Of a stretch of 64,000 nucleotides of DNA, positions 36,441 to 45,402 are shown piece after piece. Source of the DNA: Phytopseudomonas argentinensis (GTDB lineage Bacteria; Pseudomonadota; Gammaproteobacteria; Pseudomonadales; Pseudomonadaceae); the NCBI RefSeq assembly GCF_900113905.1, contig NZ_FORC01000003.1:434001-498000 (forward strand), written 5' to 3'. The notes under the pieces are model-generated. The model ran no database searches and was not told where the DNA came from. It was given only the letters and a program-made list of their open reading frames with translations. Position 1 is the stretch's first letter, and each line of letters starts with the position of its first letter. Position numbers and translations under genes: made by a program.

Positions 36441-36478
36441 AAAAACGCCGGACTCCCGTAGGGGGATCCGGCGTTTTT
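36441..36478. terminator. Bidirectional terminator between MFS and yhhQ genes
   Basis: A 12-bp stem (aaaaacgccgga / tccggcgttttt) around a 14-nt loop, with A and T runs on both sides, lies between two convergent genes. Confidence 0.85.
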
Positions 36479-36491
36479 GTTCGTGCCTGTC

Positions 36492-37142
36492 TCAGTTCAG
36501 CACGGTGCGCTGCGGTACCCGGCGCACGATGGCGCTAAGCAGCATGCCGTATAGCGGCACGAACAGCGCCAGGCTGACCGCCAGCTTGATCACGTAATCC
36601 ACCATGGCGATCTCCACCCAGTTGGCGGCCATGAACGGGTCGCTGCTCTGCCAGAAGGCGATGGAGAAGAACGCCAGGGTGTCCATGGCCTGGCCGAATA
36701 CGCTGGAGGCGGCCGGGGCGACCCACCAGTGCTTGAGTTTGCGCAGGCGGTCGAATACCTGGATGTCGAGCAGTTGGCCGAGCACATAGGCCAGGAAGCT
36801 GGCCAGGGCGATGCGGAACACGAACAGGTTGAATTCGCCCAGCGCCGCAACGCCACCGAACGCACCTTCATGGAACAGCACCGAGACGATGTAGGAGGCG
36901 ACCAGCGCCGGCAGCATGACGCGGGCAATCACCACGCGCGCGGCGTGTTTGCCGATCAGGCGAACGGTCAGGTCGGTGGCCAGAAAGATGAACGGGAAGC
37001 TGAACGCGCCCCAAGTGGTGTGCCAACCAAAGACAGTCATCGGCAGCTGCACCAGGTAGTTGCTGGCGATGATGATGAGGATGTGAAAGGCGATCAGCGC
37101 AGCCAATACGGTGCGACTGACCGATGCAGGGAGCAGGGTCAT
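36492..37142 (-). CDS. yhhQ: Queuosine-precursor transporter (YhhQ family)
   Basis: A 216-residue membrane protein with about six helices and the family pattern ASNYLVQLP, FSFPFIFLATDLTVRLIGKHAARVVI, FLAYVLGQLLDIQVF and GQAMDTLAFFSIAFW. YhhQ proteins take up 7-cyano- and 7-aminomethyl-7-deazaguanine for tRNA queuosine synthesis. The ATG at 37142 is used because a probable preQ1-I riboswitch ends at its Shine-Dalgarno sequence; the longer reading frame to 37337 would run through that RNA. Confidence 0.9.
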   Translation of the reverse strand: MTLLPASVSRTVLAALIAFHILIIIASNYLVQLPMTVFGWHTTWGAFSFPFIFLATDLTVRLIGKHAARVVIARVMLPALVASYIVSVLFHEGAFGGVAALGEFNLFVFRIALASFLAYVLGQLLDIQVFDRLRKLKHWWVAPAASSVFGQAMDTLAFFSIAFWQSSDPFMAANWVEIAMVDYVIKLAVSLALFVPLYGMLLSAIVRRVPQRTVLN

Positions 37143-37148
37143 GGGATG

Positions 37149-37182
37149 TCCTTTTTCGGGAAATGGGGTTAGGGAACCCATT
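37149..37182 (-). ncRNA. Probable preQ1-I riboswitch of yhhQ
   Basis: On the minus strand a compact hairpin (aTGGGTTCCCTAACCCCAT) is followed by an A-rich tail (TTTCCCGAAAAAGGA) that ends in the yhhQ ribosome-binding site. It matches the T. tengcongensis preQ1-I aptamer as I remember it: GGGT-loop-TAACCCC, an A-rich tail and a pseudoknot of loop C residues with the GG of the Shine-Dalgarno. It should block translation of the precursor transporter when preQ1 is abundant. Confidence 0.65.
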
Positions 37183-37330
37183 GCCTCAGCCGATATGGCT
37201 GGAAGCGGCGCGCAGTGTACTGCCTGGGCTGCACTTGCGACAGCCCGCCCGGCGGATGACGAGCCTCTTTGATTGGTGACGCTTCGAAGGCAAAAGCGGA
37301 CGGTCATCGCTGGCTTTGTAATGTCTTTCT

Positions 37331-37560
37331 TGCGCAAAAGTAACTGACGACGCCAATCGCCCCTTCAGGAGGCCGAGTGGAATCATTGTGCAGGGGGACG
37401 AGCCGCATGGACGCGGCGAGAGGCCTGATGGGCCAGGGACGGCCCTTCCAGGCCGGCCCCCGGAGCAATGATGGAGCGAGGGAACCCCAGCGAAGCTGGG
37501 GCCGGATGGCGGGGCTAGACCTTTTGGTTACTTTTGGGGCAATGCCAAAAGTAACCCGCT
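37331..37560. repeat. About 230-bp palindromic repeat element in the yhhQ-NlpC gap
   Basis: The left end (gcgcaaaagtaact) is matched inversely by the right end (ggttacttttgg...ccaaaagtaaccc). Internal hairpins (gggccagggacggccc; accccag-cgaa-gctggggc) support a folded structure. It is a familiar type of long intergenic repeat in Pseudomonas, often mis-annotated as a small protein. No function is assigned. Confidence 0.55.
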
Positions 37561-37647
37561 CGTCAGAGCGGAACCGAGCACATAAACAACTCGGTAATGC
37601 TGGCGGCCTCATGTCGGTACGGGCGGTGACGCCTAGTCCATGCCCTT

Positions 37648-37722
37648 GATTTTTCGCGGGCATGGCCCGCTCCCACAGATAATCACCAGTCCATCCTGCG
37701 GGAACGAACGGCCGCTCCCGCC
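37648..37722. repeat. REP-type elements (GCGGGCATGGCCCGCTCCCAC family)
   Basis: One unit at 37648-37678 (tttttcgcgggcatggcccgctcccacag) and a second, inverted and diverged, at 37697-37722 (cgggaacgaacggccgctcccg). They lie just downstream of the NlpC/P60 gene on its transcript side. A further solitary unit is at 42159-42183. Confidence 0.65.
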
Positions 37723-37747
37723 ACATAACAGTCGTTCGCCGTTCCCG

Positions 37748-38290
37748 TCAGCCGTTGCTAGCCAACTGCGCGCCTTCGGGCATCACCCGGCGGGCCAGCT
37801 GGAAATGCTTTTTCCAGTAGCCGTCGCTGAGCTTGTCGATGCGCACGTTGGTGCCGCGACGTGGTGCATGAATGAAGCGGTCGTTGCCCAGGTAGATGGC
37901 CACATGATCGACGCTGCGCCCGCGAAGGCGGAAGAACAGCAGGTCGCCAGGTTCCAGATCACCCTTGGACACCTTGGGGCCGTCAAAACGGGCGAGGCCA
38001 CGGGAGGTGCGCGGCAGGTCGAGGTCATCGACCTGCTTGAAGGCGTATTTGACCAGGCCGCTGCAATCGAAGCCGTGATCGGGGCTGGTGCCGCCCCAGC
38101 GATAGGGTGTGCCCAGCGCGCTCAGTGCGCGGTTGACGACAGCCTGGGAGGAATTCGGATCGGGCTTGGCAGGGGCGACGATACGGCTGCTGCCGTCCTG
38201 CAGGTGAACCCGGAAGCTGGCGGATGCATTGCCAGCCGCAGCACATAAAAGGGTGCTGCCTAAAATCAGAGAGACGATAAATTTATTCAA
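37748..38290 (-). CDS. NlpC/P60 family peptidoglycan endopeptidase
   Basis: A 180-residue exported enzyme: signal peptide (MNKFIVSLILGSTLLCAAAGNASA) and a single NlpC/P60 domain. The catalytic Cys lies in DCSGLVKYAF (near residue 77), the His in VDHVAIYLG (near residue 128) and a third polar residue in FIHAPRRG. It is expected to cleave D-Glu-mDAP type cross-links in the cell wall. It has no SH3 or LysM domain of its own. Confidence 0.9.
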   Translation of the reverse strand: MNKFIVSLILGSTLLCAAAGNASASFRVHLQDGSSRIVAPAKPDPNSSQAVVNRALSALGTPYRWGGTSPDHGFDCSGLVKYAFKQVDDLDLPRTSRGLARFDGPKVSKGDLEPGDLLFFRLRGRSVDHVAIYLGNDRFIHAPRRGTNVRIDKLSDGYWKKHFQLARRVMPEGAQLASNG

Positions 38291-38547
38291 TTCGTTGACC
38301 CAGAAAGAAAGAGACGCAAGCCAAGCCGCCGTGAATCCTTTCCTGAATCAGCCACTTGCAACCTAAACAATGAAATATGAGAGTGCTCCGCACGTCCTGT
38401 GGACGGACAGCCCATGACAGCGATGGGTTCAATTCTGCTCATCTCGAGCGACGAACGGTATGCGTTTCGGGTGCCTTGCAACGGTGGCAAAAATCCCCCC
38501 CTTCATCTGCTAGGGTTACGGCTTCCTCACGCACAAGGACACCGCCG

Positions 38548-39474
38548 ATGAAGCCCTTCAAGACCTTGATTGCCGCCGGCCTGCTGGCCATTTTCGCCAG
38601 CGTTCAGGTACACGCCGAAGACGCCAAGTGCGCCAACGTCAGCCTGGCCGACCCGGGCTGGAGCGACATCGCGGTCACCAACGGCATCGCCAGCCTGCTG
38701 CTCGATGGGCTGGGCTACAAACCGCAGACCCGTACCCTGGCCGTGCCGATCATCTTCGCCGGCCTGCAGAAAGGTCAGGTCGACGTGTTTCTCGGCAACT
38801 GGATGCCGGCCGGCCAGCACGACTATGACCGCTACGTGGCCAGCGGGCAGATCGACAAGGTGGTCGAGAACCTCGGCGGCACCGAATACACCCTGGCCGT
38901 GCCGACCTATGCCTACGAAGAGGGCGTACAGGACTTCAAGGACCTGGACAAATTCGCCGCCCGCTTCGGCAAGAAGATCTACGGCATCGGCTCCGGCTCG
39001 CCAGCCAACGATTACATACGCCAGATGATCGCCAACGACGAGTTCGGCCTGGGCGACTGGCAACTGGTCGAATCCAGTGAGCAGGCCATGCTGGTGCAGG
39101 TCGGCCGCGCCGAGAAACGCGGCCAGTTCGTGGTGTTCCTCGGCTGGACGCCGCACCCGATGAACGTGCAGTTCGACATGCAGTACCTCAAGGGTGGCGA
39201 GAAATTCTTCGGCAGCACCGGCTCGGTGAATACCCTGGCGCGCAAGGGCTTTGTTGCCGAATGCCCGAACGTGGGCAAACTGCTGACCAACCTGAAGTTC
39301 ACCCAGGACATGGAGAACACCATCATGGACGAGGTGCTCAACCGCAAGGTGGCCAGTGCCACGGCAATCAGGAACTGGATCAAGGCCAACCCCGAGGTGC
39401 TGGACGGCTGGCTGGCAGGCGTGAAAACCCGTGACGGCGGCGATGGTCTGGCGGCGGTGAAGGCCAAGCTGTAG
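38548..39474 (+). CDS. Choline/betaine-type ABC transporter substrate-binding protein (orphan)
   Basis: A 308-residue periplasmic protein with signal peptide (MKPFKTLIAAGLLAIFASVQVHA) and the OpuAC/ChoX fold: LADPGWSDIAVTNGIASLLL, FLGNWMPAGQHDYDRY, GSGSPANDY and FLGWTPHPMN with the Trp/Tyr residues that form the quaternary-ammonium cage. It probably binds choline. No permease or ATPase gene is next to it, so it must feed a transporter encoded elsewhere, as Pseudomonas orphan choline-binding proteins do. The 256-bp region upstream holds no other gene. Confidence 0.87.
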   Translation: MKPFKTLIAAGLLAIFASVQVHAEDAKCANVSLADPGWSDIAVTNGIASLLLDGLGYKPQTRTLAVPIIFAGLQKGQVDVFLGNWMPAGQHDYDRYVASGQIDKVVENLGGTEYTLAVPTYAYEEGVQDFKDLDKFAARFGKKIYGIGSGSPANDYIRQMIANDEFGLGDWQLVESSEQAMLVQVGRAEKRGQFVVFLGWTPHPMNVQFDMQYLKGGEKFFGSTGSVNTLARKGFVAECPNVGKLLTNLKFTQDMENTIMDEVLNRKVASATAIRNWIKANPEVLDGWLAGVKTRDGGDGLAAVKAKL

Positions 39475-39519
39475 GCACAACGAACGAGGCCGGCGGAGCA
39501 GGGCGCCGGCCCGTTGGAT

Positions 39520-39786
39520 TCAGTCGCGGATAAAGCGCAGCCCCACACCCTCGGGAGTGACGCGCATGACCTCCATCTCCAGAATCGGCGCCTCGATGGG
39601 CAGGTCCTGGACCTGGCCGGTCACCCGGGTGCCCGGTTCCAGCGCGACCAGGTCCTGATGTTTGACGTACACACCACCATCGGACAGGTCCTGGGTCTGG
39701 GCAACAATTTCGCCGAAGCTCGGGTGGCAGATCTTGATACGGCACTTCATCGGCGTACGCGGGTGCTGGCGCTGATTGGCGGACAT
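39520..39786 (-). CDS. PilZ domain-containing protein
   Basis: An 88-residue single-domain PilZ protein with the c-di-GMP-binding motifs R-x-x-x-R (RQHPR, residues 5-9) and D-x-S-x-x-G (DLSDGG, residues 33-38). It likely responds to cyclic di-GMP and acts through protein contacts. Position matches PA0012. It lies 90-100 nt downstream of the LpxL-type gene, on the same strand. Confidence 0.92.
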   Translation of the reverse strand: MSANQRQHPRTPMKCRIKICHPSFGEIVAQTQDLSDGGVYVKHQDLVALEPGTRVTGQVQDLPIEAPILEMEVMRVTPEGVGLRFIRD

Positions 39787-39881
39787 GTCCTGGCAGCCTC
39801 GGGAAAGATGTGCGCTGTTAATAACTCAATTTACCGCTTACGCCCAGCATGCTGGCGCTTCATTGCGAAGCGCCGCCGGTT

Positions 39882-40769
39882 TCAGTACCAGCGCTCTTCG
39901 CCTTCGGGGCGTTTCTTGAAGCGCTTCATGCTCCACATGTACTGGCTGGGATAGGCGCGCACGTACTTCTCGACCACGCCACTCATGGCCGCCACTGCGG
40001 TGTGGGTGTCTTCGCTGTACATGCCCTCCGGCGCGGCTTCGAGAATCACCTTGTAGCCGGAACCATCTTCCAGGCGCAGCGCATGCAGGAATACGCCGAC
40101 CGCCTTGCCGCCGGCGAGCATGCCCGGCACGAACTTGCTGGTCAGCGCGGTGGTGCCGCAGAAGGGTACGAACATGCCGGACGACAGGCTTGGCTCCGGG
40201 TCGGCGGGGATACCCACGGCGCCGCCCTTGCGCACTTCCTTGATGACACTGAGGATGCCTTCCTTGGTCGACGGCGCCACGCGGTTGCCCAGCTGCACGC
40301 GCTGCTCGCGCAGCAGGTCATCGACCGCCTTGAGCTTGGGCGGGCGGTAGAAAATGATCGGTTTGCACTGCGAGCAGTAGAAGTGGTTGAGCACCTCCCA
40401 GTTGCCCAGGTGGCTGGTGATGCCGACCACACCCTTGCCGGAGGCCAGGGCAGCTTCGAGCACTTCCAGGCCTTCGACTTCGCGCACCCGCGCCAGCGAC
40501 TTGTGCGCCGGCCAGACCCAGGCGCAGGCGCTCTCGGTGAGGGTGCGGCCGATGTCCATCAAACTGCGGCCAACCAGCTTGTCGTGCTCGGCGGCGGTCA
40601 ATTCCGGAAAGCACTTGGCCAGGTTGATGCGCACGACTTCACGGGAGCCGTTGGGCAACTTCCACATCAGCCAGCCGATCATCGCGCCGAGCGACTGCAC
40701 GGCGCGCCAGGGCAGGAGGGCGAACAAGCGCAGGGATCCGACCACCAGCGCGCCTTTGAGCTTTTCCAC
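39882..40769 (-). CDS. lpxL: Lipid A biosynthesis acyltransferase (LpxL/HtrB family)
   Basis: A 295-residue membrane-associated acyltransferase: an N-terminal hydrophobic helix (SLRLFALLPWRAVQSLGAMIGWLMW), the H-x4-E catalytic motif in SHLGNWEVLNHF, and a following FYRPPKLKAVDDLLREQR segment typical of the family. It adds a secondary (lauroyl-type) chain to lipid A at the inner membrane. Position matches PA0011, one of the two HtrB homologues of P. aeruginosa, by memory. Confidence 0.9.
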   Translation of the reverse strand: MEKLKGALVVGSLRLFALLPWRAVQSLGAMIGWLMWKLPNGSREVVRINLAKCFPELTAAEHDKLVGRSLMDIGRTLTESACAWVWPAHKSLARVREVEGLEVLEAALASGKGVVGITSHLGNWEVLNHFYCSQCKPIIFYRPPKLKAVDDLLREQRVQLGNRVAPSTKEGILSVIKEVRKGGAVGIPADPEPSLSSGMFVPFCGTTALTSKFVPGMLAGGKAVGVFLHALRLEDGSGYKVILEAAPEGMYSEDTHTAVAAMSGVVEKYVRAYPSQYMWSMKRFKKRPEGEERWY

Positions 40770-40856
40770 AAGCAGCTCCCGAGAAAAAAGGGCGCGTATT
40801 GTAACCCTCCGGGGCCGGCGTGACTGTTACATACACGATCAGAAACGACGAAACGT

Positions 40857-41471
40857 TCAATAAAGCTGGGTTTTCAGGCGTTCCTGCAGCTGTTGCTCGT
40901 AGGCCTGCACGTCGAACCCGGCGTCCAGTACCGATTTGAGCAGGTCGCCGGCTGACGGCAGGCTGGCTCGCTCGACCTGCCGATCGGCATCCCACAGGCC
41001 GGAACGCACTGCCGCCTTGGAGCACTGGAAGTAGCAGGTGTCGACGTGGATGCGCAGTACGCTGCGCGGCAGCTTGCCCTGCGCCTCGCACAGCGCCAGC
41101 AATTCGGGATCCAGCGAGATGGTCGCGCGGCCGTTGACCCGGAAGCTCTCGCCGACGCCGGGAATCAGAAACAGCAGTGCCACATGGGGGTCGTGGATGA
41201 TGTTGCGCAGGCTGTCGATGCGGTTGTTGCCCGGGCGATCCGGCAGCAACAGGGTATGTTCATCGAGGATTCGCACGAAGCCCGGCGCATCGCCGCGTGG
41301 CGAACAGTCCAGCCCATCCGCGCCACGGGTGCCCAGCACCACGAACGGCGAGGCAGCCACCAGTGCCTGGTAAGGCGCGCTCAGGTAGGTCAGCTCCTTG
41401 CGCAGCGAGCGCTCGTGGGGTACGCCGTAGAGCGCCTGGAGTTGTTCGAGGGTGTCGATGGTGGTGCTCAT
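40857..41471 (-). CDS. Pyridoxamine 5'-phosphate oxidase-fold FMN-binding protein
   Basis: A 204-residue protein with a split-barrel flavin domain: FVVLGTRGADGLDCSPRGDAPGFV, LLLPDRPGNNRIDSLRNI and VALLFLIPGVGESFRVNGRA are typical of the MSMEG_1061/PNPOx-like group. The C terminus has a CYFQCSKAAVRSGLWD segment. The substrate is unknown. It overlaps the tag stop by 4 nt, so the two are translationally coupled. Confidence 0.85.
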   Translation of the reverse strand: MSTTIDTLEQLQALYGVPHERSLRKELTYLSAPYQALVAASPFVVLGTRGADGLDCSPRGDAPGFVRILDEHTLLLPDRPGNNRIDSLRNIIHDPHVALLFLIPGVGESFRVNGRATISLDPELLALCEAQGKLPRSVLRIHVDTCYFQCSKAAVRSGLWDADRQVERASLPSAGDLLKSVLDAGFDVQAYEQQLQERLKTQLY

Positions 41472-42031
41472 GGCTGCTTCTCCGTTTGCAGTTGTGCGTA
41501 GCGATCGCAGTCGCGGGTGTGATCCATGACCATGCCGGTGGCCTGCATGAAGGCGTAGCAGATGGTCGGGCCGACAAAGGTGAAGCCGGCCTTCTTCAGC
41601 GCCTTGCTCATGGCCTCGGCTTCGGGGGTCACCGCCGGCACCTCGCCGCGGCCAGCGAAGTGGTTGATCTTCGGCTGGCCGCCGACGAATGACCAGAGCA
41701 GCGTCACCGGATCATCGAGGCGCAGCCAGGCCTGGGCGTTCTTGCGCACCGCCTGTAGCTTGAGGCGATTGCGGATGATGCCAGGGTCCTGCATCAGGGT
41801 ATCGATATAGGCATCGCTCATCGCTGCCAGGCGCTGGGCATCGAAACCAAACAGCACCTCACGATATCGCTCGCGTTTCTTCAGCACGGTGATCCACGAC
41901 AGCCCGGCCTGGGCCCCTTCGAGCAGCAGCATCTCGAACAGGTGCTGGGGATCACGCGACGGCACGCCCCATTCCTCATCGTGGTAGGCCTGGTACAGCG
42001 GGTCGTCGTTACACCAGAAACAGCGGGGCAT
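41468..42031 (-). CDS. tag: DNA-3-methyladenine glycosylase I
   Basis: A 187-residue base-excision repair enzyme: N-terminal MPRCFWCNDDPLYQAYHDEEWGVP with the zinc cysteines, LFEMLLLEGAQAGLSWITVLKKRERYR, the C-terminal GPTICYAFMQATGMVMDH and His residues of the zinc site. It removes 3-methyladenine from alkylated DNA. The ATG at 42031 is used; the frame continues upstream to 42550 but that part is unlike the family. Position matches PA0010. Confidence 0.95.
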   Translation of the reverse strand: MPRCFWCNDDPLYQAYHDEEWGVPSRDPQHLFEMLLLEGAQAGLSWITVLKKRERYREVLFGFDAQRLAAMSDAYIDTLMQDPGIIRNRLKLQAVRKNAQAWLRLDDPVTLLWSFVGGQPKINHFAGRGEVPAVTPEAEAMSKALKKAGFTFVGPTICYAFMQATGMVMDHTRDCDRYAQLQTEKQP

Positions 42032-42158
42032 GGCAGTCGGCTCGGCGATGGGCGAGGGCAGACTATAACCGCGGACTATCAGCGCCTGTAGCCTGGGTGA
42101 AACCCGGGGGCCATATCGAGCCCGACCGCCAGCTTTCCCGCCGAAACGCTGATGACCG

Positions 42159-42183
42159 CTTCGCACGCATGGCGCTCCCACAA
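42159..42183. repeat. Solitary REP-type unit (CGCATGGCGCTCCCAC)
   Basis: Short palindrome ccgcttcgcacgcatggcgctcccac in the 330-bp gap between tag and glyQ, related to the units at 9469 and 37648. The rest of the gap carries the divergent promoters of tag and glyQ; no gene is seen. Confidence 0.5.
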
Positions 42184-42360
42184 AGGCAGGGGCGAGTCGC
42201 CTCTCGTTGCTTTCAAATTCATGACAGCCCGCGAGGATATCCACAGGGTGTGCTCTGCAGCGCTGCACTTTATCAGTCAACGCGGCGCAGCATGCGGGCT
42301 GCGCCTTGCATCGGGTATACTCCCCGGCTTTCTGTCGCAGCCCCAACAGGTGAATTTTTC

Positions 42361-43308
42361 GTGAGCCAGACAACGCCTGCCGTGCGCACCTTCCAGGACC
42401 TGATCCTCGCCCTGCAACAATACTGGGCCGAGCAAGGCTGTGTGGTACTGCAACCCTATGACATGGAAGTGGGCGCCGGTACCTTCCACACCGCGACCTT
42501 CCTGCGTGCCATCGGCCCGGAAACCTGGAACGCCGCCTACGTGCAGCCATCGCGTCGCCCGACCGACGGCCGCTACGGTGAGAACCCCAACCGCCTGCAG
42601 CATTACTACCAGTTCCAGGTAGTACTCAAGCCGAATCCGGAAAACTTCCAGGAGCTGTACCTCGGCTCGCTGAAGGCCATCGGCCTCGACCCTGAAGTGC
42701 ACGACATCCGTTTCGTCGAAGACAACTGGGAATCGCCGACCCTCGGCGCCTGGGGTCTGGGTTGGGAGATCTGGCTCAACGGCATGGAAGTCACTCAGTT
42801 CACCTACTTCCAGCAGGTCGGCGGCATCGAGTGCTACCCGGTCACTGGCGAGATCACCTACGGCCTCGAGCGCCTGGCCATGTACCTGCAGGGCGTTGAC
42901 TCGGTCTACGACCTGGTATGGACCGACGGCCAGTTCGGCAAGGTCACCTATGGCGACGTGTTCCACCAGAACGAAGTGGAGCAATCGACCTACAACTTCG
43001 AGCACGCCAACGTCGAGAAGCTGTTCGAGCTGTTCGATTTCTACGAGAGCGAAGCCAACCGCCTGATCGAGCTGGAGCTGCCGCTGCCGACCTACGAGAT
43101 GGTCCTCAAGGCTTCGCATACCTTCAACCTGCTGGACGCCCGCCGCGCCATTTCGGTGACCGCGCGCCAGCAGTACATCCTGCGCGTGCGCACCCTGGCC
43201 CGCGCCGTGGCGCAGAGTTATCTGCAGGCCCGTCGACGCCTGGGCTTCCCGCTCGCCACCGCCGATCTGCGTGATGAAGTACTGGCCAAGCTGGAGGCAG
43301 CAGAATGA
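42361..43308 (+). CDS. glyQ: Glycine--tRNA ligase alpha subunit
   Basis: A 315-residue catalytic subunit of the bacterial alpha2beta2 GlyRS. The N terminus TFQDLILALQQYWAEQGCVV and the stretches GAGTFHTATFLRAIGPE, YVQPSRRPTDGRYGENPNR and WEIWLNGMEVTQFTYFQQVGG are unmistakable. The start is GTG at 42361, supported by AGGTGA seven nt upstream; a longer frame to 42097 crosses a repeat. It overlaps glyS by 4 nt. Confidence 0.98.
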   Translation: MSQTTPAVRTFQDLILALQQYWAEQGCVVLQPYDMEVGAGTFHTATFLRAIGPETWNAAYVQPSRRPTDGRYGENPNRLQHYYQFQVVLKPNPENFQELYLGSLKAIGLDPEVHDIRFVEDNWESPTLGAWGLGWEIWLNGMEVTQFTYFQQVGGIECYPVTGEITYGLERLAMYLQGVDSVYDLVWTDGQFGKVTYGDVFHQNEVEQSTYNFEHANVEKLFELFDFYESEANRLIELELPLPTYEMVLKASHTFNLLDARRAISVTARQQYILRVRTLARAVAQSYLQARRRLGFPLATADLRDEVLAKLEAAE

Positions 43309-45359
43309 GTGCGCTCGATTTTCTGGTTGAACTGGGCACCGAAGAGCTGCCACCCAAAGCCCTGAAAACCCTTGGCGAGTCCTTTCTCGCCGGGGTCGAA
43401 AAAGGCCTCAAGGCCGCCGGCCTGAGCTACAGCGGTGCGCGCTACTACGCCGCGCCGCGTCGCCTGGCCGTGCTGGTCGAGCAACTGGCCACCGAACAGC
43501 CGGACCGCACCGTCAACCTCGACGGCCCGCCCGTGCAGGCTGCCTTCGACGCCGAGGGCAACCCGACCCAGGCTGCCTTGGGCTTCGCCAAGAAGTGCGG
43601 CGTGGAGCTTGCGGCCATCGACCAGAGCGGGCCGAAGCTGAAGTTCAGCCAGCACATCCCTGGCCAGCGTGCCTACACGCTGCTGCCCGGCATCGTGGAA
43701 AACTCGCTGAACGAGCTGCCGATTCCCAAGCGCATGCGCTGGGGCGCCCGCAAGACCGAATTCGTACGCCCGAGCCAGTGGCTGGTGATGCTGTTCGGCG
43801 ACCAGATCGTCGACTGCGAAATCCTCGCCCAGAAGGCCAACCGCTTCTCCCGCGGCCACCGCTTCCATGCCAACCATGAAGTGCGCATCTCCGCGCCGGC
43901 CATGTACGCCCAGGAGCTGCGCGCCGCCTACGTGATCGCCGACGCTGCCGAGCGCCGCGAGCAAATCGCCAAGCGCATCGAACAGTTGGCCGCCGAGCAG
44001 CAGGGCACCGCTATCGTGCCGCCGGCGCTGCTCGACGAAGTCAGCGCCCTGGTCGAATGGCCGGTGCCGCTGGTCTGCTCCTTCGAGGAACGCTTCCTGG
44101 AAGTGCCCCAGGAAGCGCTGATCACCACCATGCAGGACAACCAGAAATACTTCTGCCTGCTCGATGCCAACGGCAAGCTGCTGCCGCGCTTCATCACCGT
44201 GGCCAACGTCGAGAGCAAGGACCCGGCGCAGATCGTCTCCGGCAACGAGAAAGTGGTACGCCCACGCCTCACCGACGCCGAGTTCTTCTTCAAGCAGGAC
44301 AAGAAGCAGCCGCTGGAAGCCTTCAATCAGCGCCTGGCCAACGTGGTGTTCCAGGCCCAGCTCGGCACCGTCTACGACAAGGCCCAGCGTATTTCCGCCC
44401 TGGCCGGCTTCATCGCCGGGCGCATCGGCGGCGATGCCAAGCGCGGCGCCCGCGCCGGCCTGCTGAGCAAGTGCGACCTGGCCAGTGAAATGGTCGGCGA
44501 GTTCCCGGAGATGCAGGGCATCGCCGGTTACTACTACGCCCTCAACGACGGCGAGCCGGAAGACGTCGCCCTGGCCCTGAACGAGCAGTACATGCCGCGC
44601 GGTGCCGGCGCCGAGCTGCCAAGCACCCTGACCGGTGCAGCGGTAGCCCTGGCTGACAAGCTCGACACCCTGGTCGGTATCTTCGGTATCGGCATGCTGC
44701 CCACCGGCAGCAAGGACCCCTACGCACTGCGTCGTGCCGCCCTGGGCGTGCTGCGCATCCTGATCGAAAAGGGCCTGGAGCTCGATCTGGGCGCCACCGT
44801 CGAATTCGCCGTGCGCCAGTACGGCAGCAAGGTCAAGGCCGCCGGCCTGGCTCCGCAGGTGCTGGAGTTCATCTTCGACCGCCTGCGTGCGCGCTACGAA
44901 GACGAAGGCGTGGACGTATCGGTCTACCAGGCCGTGCGTGCAGTGAACCCGATGTCGCCATTGGACTTCGACCAGCGCGTGCAGGCCGTGCAGGCCTTCC
45001 GCACGCTGCCCGAAGCCGACGCCTTGGCCGCCGCCAACAAGCGCGTGTCCAACCTGCTGAGCAAGGCCGACGGCCAGATCGCCAGCAGCATCGAGGCCCA
45101 CTACTTCGATACGCCGGCCGAGTTCGCCCTCAACGCCGCGATCCAGAAGGCCGACAACGCCGTGCAGCCATTGGCGCAGTCGCGTCAGTACCGCGAGGCG
45201 CTGGCCCAACTGGCCTCGCTGCGCACGCCGGTGGACAGCTTCTTCGAAGCGGTTCTGGTCAATGCTGAAGATCCCAAGGTACGTGCCAACCGCTATGCGC
45301 TGCTGGCGCGTCTGCGTGGCTTGTTCCTGGGTGTCGCCGACATCTCGGTGCTGGGCTGA
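43305..45359 (+). CDS. glyS: Glycine--tRNA ligase beta subunit
   Basis: A 684-residue tRNA-recognising subunit of GlyRS. It begins with FLVELGTEELPPKAL, contains the HD-like region (DLASEMVGEFPEMQGIAGYYYA) and SKDPYALRRAALGVLRIL, and ends with an anticodon-binding-like C terminus (NRYALLARLRGLFLGVADIS). It is normal in length and coupled to glyQ. Confidence 0.98.
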   Translation: MSALDFLVELGTEELPPKALKTLGESFLAGVEKGLKAAGLSYSGARYYAAPRRLAVLVEQLATEQPDRTVNLDGPPVQAAFDAEGNPTQAALGFAKKCGVELAAIDQSGPKLKFSQHIPGQRAYTLLPGIVENSLNELPIPKRMRWGARKTEFVRPSQWLVMLFGDQIVDCEILAQKANRFSRGHRFHANHEVRISAPAMYAQELRAAYVIADAAERREQIAKRIEQLAAEQQGTAIVPPALLDEVSALVEWPVPLVCSFEERFLEVPQEALITTMQDNQKYFCLLDANGKLLPRFITVANVESKDPAQIVSGNEKVVRPRLTDAEFFFKQDKKQPLEAFNQRLANVVFQAQLGTVYDKAQRISALAGFIAGRIGGDAKRGARAGLLSKCDLASEMVGEFPEMQGIAGYYYALNDGEPEDVALALNEQYMPRGAGAELPSTLTGAAVALADKLDTLVGIFGIGMLPTGSKDPYALRRAALGVLRILIEKGLELDLGATVEFAVRQYGSKVKAAGLAPQVLEFIFDRLRARYEDEGVDVSVYQAVRAVNPMSPLDFDQRVQAVQAFRTLPEADALAAANKRVSNLLSKADGQIASSIEAHYFDTPAEFALNAAIQKADNAVQPLAQSRQYREALAQLASLRTPVDSFFEAVLVNAEDPKVRANRYALLARLRGLFLGVADISVLG

Positions 45360-45366
45360 TCACCTT

Positions 45367-45388
45367 GCCCGGCCCCTAGGGGCTGGGC
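45367..45388 (+). terminator. Short GC hairpin between glyS and gmhB
   Basis: A near-perfect stem (gcccggcccc / ggggctgggc) directly after the glyS stop, without a T run. It may slow transcription or stabilise the mRNA rather than terminate. Confidence 0.35.
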
Positions 45389-45402
45389 ATTGAGGAACAC
45401 GC

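Noticed and set aside
37377..37649. Possible 90-residue protein inside the long repeat
   Set aside because: Lies wholly in a palindromic repeat whose translated product is familiar as a spurious annotation.
43218..45209. Long open frame antisense to glyS
   Set aside because: Complement of a certain housekeeping gene, with no motif and unlikely composition.
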